Below are positions 11,201 to 20,200 of a stretch of 33,244 bases of DNA, piece by piece (positions within the stretch are counted from its first letter, which is position 1; every line of letters starts with the position of its first letter). The stretch is from Phoronis ovalis (lineage: Eukaryota; Phoronida; Phoronidae), in assembly GCA_028565635.1 (NCBI GenBank), contig JAOXYB010022291.1, forward strand, positions 1 to 33,244, given 5' to 3'. The position numbers were made by a program, and so were the translations under genes. The notes below the pieces were generated by a model, which worked only from the letters and a program-made list of their open reading frames with translations, did no database searches and had not been told where the DNA came from.

Positions 11201-12309
11201 GAGAAAGTGGATAATATTAATGAGGGGGTAAGGTGTAATGCGCACACTTAAAAATTCCCAATGCTCGTTGCTCGCACTTAATAAGAAAAAAAAAAGCTTG
11301 CTGAAAATGGTCGCGAAAAGAAAATGCCCCGCGGAAAGTAAAATTTAAAAAAAAAGTTCACCACAAGAAAATTCTCGCCGCTCGGACTTAACAAACCCCC
11401 CTATAACCCTCATTCATTTATAAATTCAGTAAAAACAATAACTGAAATAAAAATGCATTATATTATAAAATCGAGTAACAATTCCATGAATCAATGATAA
11501 CACGCATATTCAAACATTATGTACTTTAATGAAATCACATGATATAGCATGATATTTATATAAATACACAATTCAGCAATTATAAAAAAAACTCCACTCT
11601 GGTATTATTAGAGAACTTCAGCATTTCTGTGTATTTTTTTGTGATCTAACGTCATTGTTAAATATGTATATAAATCATTTATGCATGATAAATGTAGCAA
11701 TAGTCTGAATAAATTAATCATTAGTGTTCCGTTCCTCTAAGCTAACATCTCAGTTTGACCATAAACCTTCAATTTCACAAGAGCGAATAAATACATCATT
11801 AACTTTTGAGCTATTTATTGTAAGCTGAAAACTGATTGGGTGCTGAATTTTTCTGGAGTATGTATATAAATAAAAGAATCATCGCTCTTTTGTTTTTTGA
11901 TATAATAAAAGGTAAATAGATGATAGCCTTGAAGGAATGGAATGTTAAAACAATTACAGGATTTATTCAGCTACAACCAGATCAGTCCTGATACTGCCAA
12001 ATAAAACAATCAAATGAGTTCAGAAAGTTTGTATTCAGTAATGGAGTTTGGACTACTTTTAAAGCATGCATTATGAATATATGAATAATTATATGCTTTT
12101 AAAAATAATAAAATGGTTTCAGGCATACATCATCATCAAAGAGAAAGACTTACGAAGAGTTGTGCTGCCATCTGGCGACTTTGGTGAACAGTAGTAGTGA
12201 ACAACATATTAGTGCAAACGTGATAAAACATATTCAGGCTCAAGAAAAAAAGACATGGGATCAAAAACCCAATGTATGGACACAAATTATATCAGATTTA
12301 AAATTGTGA
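8292..12309 (+). CDS. FANCF: FANCF-like Fanconi anaemia core complex protein (eight coding exons)
   Basis: Coding exons: 8292-8426, 8592-8732, 9072-9167, 9457-9635, 10210-10267, 10676-10797, 10947-11087 and 12123-12309. Phases agree and the product is 352 residues; human FANCF has 374. The N-terminus carries ESWDEQALQNALQWAQYC (about 26-43), matching the STWDPATVRRALQWARY block of human FANCF. Other matching blocks are MEVLKAQAQLLYSQVDK in exon 4, ENFGMKVLLYSLL across exons 5-6, LSAYYHSFFDIYWRYICDWA in exon 7, and TYEELCCHL plus the C-terminal VWTQIISDLKL in exon 8. FANCF is a nuclear adaptor that bridges FANCC/FANCE and FANCA/FANCG to FANCM in the core complex that monoubiquitinates FANCD2-FANCI during crosslink repair. 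The start aligns with the human start; four open codons lie before it up to a splice acceptor. The exon 4 donor (AA|GTACGG) is weak. No canonical AATAAA follows closely. Homology is judged by eye because this family diverges fast. Confidence 0.87.
11218..11416. repeat. Short inverted-end segment with CG-rich direct repeats in FANCF intron 7
   Basis: The segment opens with AATGAGGGGGTAAGG and closes with AACCCTCATT, so its ends are inverted. Inside are two similar direct blocks, GCTCGTTGCTCGCACTTAA (about 11263) and CTCGCCGCTCGGACTTAAC (about 11374). Its CG content contrasts with the AT-rich intron around it. It looks like a small mobile or tandem-derived insertion of unknown class. Confidence 0.35.
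11701..11905. repeat. Diverged repeat copy in the last FANCF intron
   Basis: This is the shorter partner of the repeat at 7423-7985, sharing the same block order and strand. It lies in the intron between FANCF exons 7 and 8. Confidence 0.45.
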
Positions 12310-12441
12310 AGGTGATACATTGACCAAATAACATTGCCGTAGCCATAGTCTGCATGAAGAACATCATATGTAACTAGGCTACAGTATGAAAATAGGAGTG
12401 TTTTACAGGAGTTCGTCTTGACACACTAAAAACTCTGTAAA

Positions 12442-12726
12442 ATGACCACCAAACAACGAACAAGCATTACTTGTGACAAAAAGATTGATACAAAGAAGAC
12501 AGGTGCAACTGAGGTGTACCAGTAGTTGTTCAGCATATGGTTCAGTTGAACTTGAACGCACAGACTGGCTATGCAGTGACTGTGTAACAGCATATAACAA
12601 CTTCATGCAGAAATGCCTGTTTCTAGGCTACAGACACTTTGCGATGACATTTTTAGTAATCATAACAACTCTATGACTTCATTTGATTCTTCTGATGAAT
12701 CAAATTATGACTCTGTCTTCAGTTAA
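12442..12726 (+). pseudogene. Frame-broken PHD-like zinc-finger remnant, possibly transposon-derived
   Basis: Three coding-looking pieces follow one another with frame changes. The frame starting at ATG 12442 gives a basic stretch with ITCDKK and stops at 12523-12525. The next frame, from about 12500, gives RCTSSCSAYGSVELERTDWL followed by CSDC. The first frame then resumes from about 12613 with a Ser/Asp-rich tail ending at 12724-12726. The CT...DWLCSDC pattern resembles the second half of PHD fingers found in some transposon-encoded and LINE ORF1 proteins. I infer a decayed insertion with two compensating frameshifts. It could also be chance, since no full finger with all eight ligands can be traced. 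Confidence 0.3.
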
Positions 12727-13923
12727 AGAAGCATGTAATGAAGTTTTTCCTACTGAAGGGGCATGTTTTTATACCTTGAAAGGCATGTCAGTCCACGCCC
12801 GCAATATAACCCCAGGCTGACATGCCAGGCAGATGTGCTATTATGCCAAACAGCAGCATCTTGTTTTCAAAGAAAGGGCAAGTTTGTTGTTTATTTAAGC
12901 TTAGAATCTGGGTCAGATTGTAGACTGATTTGTTTACTGGAATGCATTTGTCAGTGTAAACAAATTGCAAAGATATTACATAACGAAAGCTAGCAATTCT
13001 GTTAAAGCAAGTTTGGTAAATTAAGTTTTTTACTCTTCTACAGCAAAAGCTACATTTACTCCTTGCCACATTCCAATGTTATGGTTGTAGTTGAAAAATG
13101 ACAGCCAGTGCAACTTACATGTTAGTCATGCAAGCGAGTTCTTGGGATAGAAAAAGATGTAGCTTAATTTGTCAGAGCTTACATATTGCCGGGGTGTAGT
13201 CATTTGTTTACAAGTTTCTAGACAAACTATGAAGCTACAATTCCCTCGACCTAGGATGTTGGAATCAGTGAAAATTATTTCAACTAATGGGTACATTTAA
13301 TTAATCAAAACAAATTGAATTACAGCATGAAAAAATTAACAGAAATTTACAAATTATGTTGTCTTGCAATAGAGACAGAAAGATAACTAATGAACTAGAC
13401 AATATAGTAAGCTACATTATTGCATAAAAAGTTTGATATACACTTGTCATACTACACATTAATTAACTGTACTGTGTTAGCACACAGCAGAAGACAGAAC
13501 TACAAAAATTATGCACATTGTGAATAGCTAACATTCTACTTTCTGTGAACAGTGATGCACAAATATACAGCAGGAGTTTACATGTAAACAACAAATCTAC
13601 CATAAGGTACTTAGTGTACTGACTTGTGGTATATTTATTAATATTCTGGAAAGCACAAAACAATTACTAAAAAGCTACCATTGCAGCAAAATTCGGATAG
13701 AATCATTTTTTGCTGTGTATTCACATTGACCTTGCAGCATGCACTATATGTCACAGTGAACAAACCCAATCGATCATACAATTTGTACAGGTTTGTGAAC
13801 AATCAATCCCAGAATGTGAGCCATTAATTAATAAATGCGAGGACTGAATTGTAGCAGCAAAGGGTTCGTGATGCCATGTCACCAAAGACATGCATTCCAA
13901 ATAGTGTGTAAAAGCTCTTATGG

Positions 13924-13929
13924 TTTAAT
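13924..13929 (-). promoter_or_regulatory. Candidate CANX polyadenylation signal (ATTAAA)
   Basis: On the minus strand this reads ATTAAA, about 310 bases beyond the CANX stop. A canonical AATAAA lies further on, at 13634-13639. Either could be used. Confidence 0.3.
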
Positions 13930-14236
13930 CATTAACAACAAATTGAACATAAGCATACATACTGAAAGTCTTCTCAAAATATTAGATTCCCCTGGTACAT
14001 TATTACAATAAGGCAAAGGGTTAGTTTTAGTTTGAATACAGAAACAGAAATCTACAGCACATACTCCTTTGAAAGTTATTATGACTGTTAGATGTATGAC
14101 ACTAAGACTAATAGCTGCACATGGTCTTATAAATTTAGAATTATGTTGAACTTTTAAAATCAATTAAAATGATACTGCAGCATTAGTGTGGACTAGTATG
14201 GTATTATACACTTTTTACACTTGTTCTTCAGCATAA

Positions 14237-17200
14237 CTAGTCTTTCCTTACTTTCCGTTTCCTAGGTGATTTTCTGTAAACAAAAAAATATTGTAAGTAT
14301 TAGGAAAAATCATTGTAGACATGCATATAGTATATGTTCAAACATAATATTACCAAAAATATTACCAGCTTACACACAAACAAATCTGGCAGAATCCTAT
14401 AGTGTTTTGTTCAGAAGATTTTATCACTGAAAAATATAACTATGGCAAAACTGCATGAAAAAGGGTTGTATCTAAAAAAACACGAGATATTTGACAATGC
14501 TGTCTGCTAATAGCTATTAGTTAGGTAGCAAAAATTTAAAACCCATTTGGTCATATATGAATTCCATCCCTAGCCATGAAGTAATTGTAGCATTGTTGGA
14601 CATAAAACTGAGCAAATGTACTGCTACATGTCGTTAGAACTTGTAACTAACGATAGCAATACTTGATAATCACAGCTTGTGAACATGTGTGCCATTGTTT
14701 TAACTTGACAGCATGTACAGACCTTGTTGATTTTTCTTCTTCCTGATCCTCTTCAACATCACCTTCATCGTCTTGCTCCTAAAACAGAAGAATGCAAGTT
14801 AAGTGTGTTTTATGATATCAAGTAAGCCTGGTTAAACAATACTACATATGAACGGAGATAAAATTATCACAAACTGAAAAGTTGATAAAAAAACAATTGT
14901 GCGAATGTCAAGTGTTAAAAATTTGATTGCAATATACAAATGTCTGAAACAGTAGTCTATACACATGAGTGCATAATTCTACCTTTTTGTAGATTTTTAT
15001 CCTATATGGAGAAAAACAAACATTTATTTTATATGGTGCCATCCTTGAAGTAAAACAATCATGTAAACAAGGAAGACAAATTTATGCCAGGGACAATCAA
15101 TGTTATCAACTATATTGAAGATTACCTCCTGTGCATCTAAAGCAGCCTTCCCACTTTTCTTTGATTTTGTTGCTGCAGGTGCATCACCAGCTGCAGCATC
15201 ACCTGCTGTATCAGTTTCGTCAATTTCATCATCAGGTGTGGCTGCATCAGTCTTTTTACGTTCAGCTGCATCATCATTCTGCAATGAATGGTCAGAAATT
15301 TAAATACTGTTATAAAGGAAATTATTAATTAGAAGAAAAAACACGAGTGTCATCTCATTTATAAATCATGAACTAATCTATTTGTCCTATGATATAACAC
15401 ATATTTTCTCAAAACATTTCTGGTAAAATAATTTGAAATTGCTTTTTTGCTGCATTTATACAGCAAAGTCTTATTAAACCCATTATACTCAAACCATCCA
15501 CAAGTCGATCACCTGATTAAATTTTACCAATAAATATAAATTTGTATTAAAACATTCTCCGCCCAGAAGTAGGTGTACAACGTGCAAAAAGTGTATCTAA
15601 TACTTACAAGTTACACAAGTACATCTATTAGATGGCATCGAAAAAATACAGTTTATACATCTATGCAGTAATATTTGATTTGTTGCCAATCATCACTATG
15701 ATTGTACAGTTATTTGTTATTTTCTCATCCCAAGTTTGATGATGTTGTGACTTTCTAGTTTTGGATGATGGAGTAAAAAGACTTATATATTAAATTTTAG
15801 GTTACACGCTATACCATAATCATATTTTAAAAAAAAGGTTAGCAGCTTCATAATGCAAAGCTTTATATCAATTTTAAGAAAAAAAAGTTAAAATTACTAC
15901 ATATGAAAATTTTCTGTTAAAACCTCTAAAGAGATGAAAGTAATCCATTAAAAAACAGTATTTTCTAAAAGTTTACAATAAGCTCTATACAATGATGTAT
16001 ACCATGCCCTGATTGAGCATGAAATTTCCTTTAAAATGCACTCCATTTGATTACAATGGGCTAACTATATACATTCAGATGTGTACACTCTGCAACTTCT
16101 ATTTGAGGGTTATTCAGACAATTAACTATGGAGAGCATTGATAGAATAAGTGCACACTAGTGAAGAAATGGTGAAAAAAAATATTTGCTGAGTTTTTTTT
16201 TGCTTTAATTTGTAAACTGGATCATTTAAGGAAATCACCATGCACCAAGTGAAGTTGATATCACACTAGAGCACAGCAGACAGTTAATTATGGTAATCGA
16301 TGCTTATGCAGTAAAATCACTTAATTGTGTTACAAGGCTAAAATGTTAATCATGCTGCTAAAAAGGAAGATATAAAATGTAGCTTATGGTTATTCCATTA
16401 AAATGACCCAATTCCCCCTTAATAATTAACACTATTTTCATCTACGCCTTCCAATGAGGCCTAAAATAAAATTTTGTTTGGCCGACCCTGATTCTAACCC
16501 AGACCCAAAAGTTTTTAAGGCCAAAAAAATATTATCACAACAAATACCTTTGTTGTTAATCTTTCAGTTTTTTCACACTATTACTGGAAACACTTTATAT
16601 TTTGGGCATGATTAAGAATAAATTGCTAATAACTAAAAATTTTCTAACTCCATTATCTTTGTTTTGACAAACATTTTCAAAATCCCCCAGGTACATTAAA
16701 CGAAACAACCCTTTAATATGTCTAGCATTATTAGCAGATACAAAATAGACAAGGTTTCCATAAAGCATCTAAATAATACGAAAGTAAAGACAAAGCATCA
16801 CATCAGACGTACATTACGCTATAAACTTAAAATATTAATGTGTGAAAAAAGCAACAAAATAATAATACTACCTCCTCCATCACTTCAGAAGGTTTGCTTG
16901 GGCAAAGGAAAATGGAAATAGCAACAACAGGTAGCAGAATAACAGCCAAATAAACTCCAAATAACCAAGGCCTTTCTTTACCAGAATTGTATAGCATACT
17001 GATGTAGCCGTCCTAGTGTAATAAAGGTTAGAATTTAACAACCATGCAAACAGAACTCAACATGTCTGTAGATTGTGAAACCATCATTGGCAGTAAGGTA
17101 CAGCAGAAGTCATTGTCCCAGTTTGTGTATGTCCTGGCTTAGATTATCAAGGTTTGAATGAAGATGCAACTATGTTATCACCTTTTGGTTTGTGATATCA

Positions 17201-20200
17201 CAATGTAATTAAAACTACAAAGTAGTTTGTGGGTATTATTCTACAAGATAATTCAAAATTACAAGAAATAGGTTTTGGATTATCTTGCATGGTGATCGAC
17301 ACAAGCTGCTTTTGTTTTCAAGTTACTTGTATAAATGTGACATGACGATGTACACAAACAAGGCAAAATGCTATTAAATGTCTGTCATAAACATCAGCAG
17401 TTAATACTCCTGTAACTATCAAGTCAACTTTACCATACTGCCTATTTTTGGCTTCACAGTACCACAGACATCTATATGCAACACACTATACCTTAGTAGA
17501 TGAACAGCAGTAACCTATTATAAGTAAAATAGGCAGCACTACCACTACAAGTAGTACCGCCCAGATCCATGGTCGTTCTTCAGTGATGGCAATGAGTGAC
17601 TGAACAAAACCTCCCTGCAAATCAACAATGCTGAGAGGTTAAGAATGAAAATATTTTTGGACTTGTTACAAAATCAGAATTATAAAGTTCATAATGACAG
17701 TTTTATAGCCACTAACTATATAACAACTGATGAAGACTATTAAAAAGGTAAGTGACAAAAAAGGGATAGGAAATGAATTAAACATATGTGTGGACGTCTT
17801 ACTCCAGATTTTGCTGAGGCAGCAGCTTTCTCATACTGGTTCTTCAACGCCCAACTTTGTTCTGCATAACTCTCGGCGACTTCTTTACTGTCAGTAATAA
17901 TAAAGTTATCAAACACAATATTGTCTGACATTGACCACAGCTCCAGACCAACAGCAACCTACAAAAATATGGTCACGCATTCAATAAACGCACATACTTA
18001 CAATGTTAGCCTTCTTAATGTTTGTGTCCTGATAAATTACATACATTAAGGGATGCTCCAGAAAAAAGTGTAAGAGGTCACTTGCATTTGTTCAATAGGT
18101 TAGTTTACAATGTGGGTATAATAATTAGCAATGTAATTTATATCTGTGCGGCATTACAAAAATTAAATGAAAACTTACAATTGGAGTCATCTTGTATGGT
18201 TCATTGTCTTCAAAGAAGTCGGGGTTTGCGATACGCTTTGGTTTCCAGATACCCTGATAGTTGGGATTATCAATCATTGGTGCACGCCATTTACCCTTAT
18301 AGGCTGGATTTCTAATCTTGGGACGAACCCACTCACCACAACCAGGGGCAGACTCACATTCAGGATTACCTGTACACAAAATGACAAAAAGAAAATATAG
18401 CATATATACTGCATAATTATATTAACAATGTATTGTATCAGATTTATTAGATAGCCAGCTCACCTCTTGCTACTTTGTCTTCAATTCTGGAATGAGAGAT
18501 GATTTATAGATCAAGGACCAGTACACCGGGAACTGCACATATCATGCAGACAAAAAAACAAAGGAACATGATTTGTACAAGCCATGCCCTTGAAAAATCC
18601 TATCATGACAGATTTCAAGTTAAATAACAATTATAATATTGTTCATACTTACTGATCTTGGGAGCTTCCCATTCACCATCCATTTCATCATCCCTAGAAT
18701 AAATGCATTACAAAGTGATAGTCACAATATTCAACAAATATCTATATCATAATATTTATTTTTGTAGGGTCTTAATCTTTTGTTGGCATAGACAGTACCT
18801 TTTTGACTTTAGCCATGGCAACAAAAGAGGCTAAAAGTGGTAAGGTGAAGGCAATTGTTTGATTGGTTGCATAAAACTTCACAGGGCATATGATGTGAGT
18901 TGTTTCTATCAGTGAAATTTGATCATCTATTACAAATAATAGGTATTTTAGTCTGTCCACAGGCCAACTCATAAAACATGATACTATGAACCCGGGGGGG
19001 GGGGGGGTACTTCACAAAGTTTTGGATAGGGCTAGGACTTAAAAACTGGATCCTCTCAACTATTTCTCCATGCCAAAAACAGCTTGCTTACTTTTTTTTT
19101 GTAAAAAAAACTGATTGCCAATTTTATGTGTGTTGGAAAACCGGTATGCTAATAGTGAAAAACCTGGTCCACTTATTATTTTAGCCAAACACCAGATCAA
19201 CTTAGCTTATTTATTTAAAAAACAAGGATCTGCTCTGCTAATATGGTCAAAAAACCGAATGCACTAAAACAGCACATCCCTATATAGATGGAACCCTGAG
19301 TACCCCCCTGGGCTACGAACACATGAAGTATAAAACATATGTTTGACCACTAATTATACCACTTCTTTGCCAATAGTTTAATTGTTTTAAATATTACTTG
19401 TGGCAGTTGTCATCCCTAGAATAATTGCATTCAACAGTGACAGTCACAATAGTCAACAAAAGTCTCTATCCTAATATTTATTTTTTAAATTTCAGAATCA
19501 AACAAGACATTAGAACCTGCAACTTGGAATGATTTAAGCTTCTAAAATTGTTCAGTGTTAAAAATTACATTTGCCATTTTATCTTAAATTATATTTAAAA
19601 GGAGAACTTCCAAATTCTTTCCAATGTTTATTTCTTGGGTTACTAGTAGGTAAATTAGATGGAATAGACCTGTAACTTTCTTACCAGTCATCCGGCCTTT
19701 CACCAGAAGGATCAGGAATAAGTTCTGACTCGTCATCGAGCCATCCATCTGGTTTTACAGCATCATCATCAGGAATATACTCTGGAGCATCTTCGTCCCT
19801 GTAATACATAACACATACAGTAAATAAGAACAAATAATTAAGGAATTTCTACTATAATTTTATTCATTTACATGTTAAATTTTTTGTTCTGCAGTGTCTG
19901 CATGATATGGAGCATTATAAATATGTTATAACCATCGTACATTCTGTGATATGCAAGTTATTCTTCCAATAAAAAACACACACACACAAGTTCCTATTTT
20001 ACTTACCAATCATCAGGTTTCGTAGCATCAGGGTCAGGAATTCTGAAAAATGGCAAATGATATGACAGTGGTGTACATAAGGGCTGTTTTATTTAAATAA
20101 TATGCATGGGAACCTGAAAATAATTATGATTAGGGGGAAAGACGAGTGTATAAAGTTCAAATTACAAAGGGGAGATAGAGAATTCCAAACTTTGGTAACT

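Larger units (their letters stand above)
12310..14236. other. Convergent intergenic region between FANCF and CANX
   Basis: FANCF ends on the plus strand at 12309 and CANX ends on the minus strand at 14237, so this region holds both 3' untranslated regions. It also contains a frame-broken coding remnant at 12442-12726. On the minus strand, candidate poly(A) hexamers for CANX are ATTAAA at 13924-13929 and AATAAA at 13634-13639. No other exon is recognisable. Confidence 0.5.

Noticed and set aside
15279-16871. Search for a third calnexin anchor exon in the intron after exon B
   Set aside because: No segment with the ERPW motif, a hydrophobic run and flanking splice sites was found on the minus strand.
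18464-18486. A 23-base minus-strand segment bounded by AG and GT, looking like a CANX micro-exon
   Set aside because: Including it puts TAG in frame and breaks the phase. The exon 18653-18693 joins directly to 18179-18369 to give the conserved [13 protein letters not shown].
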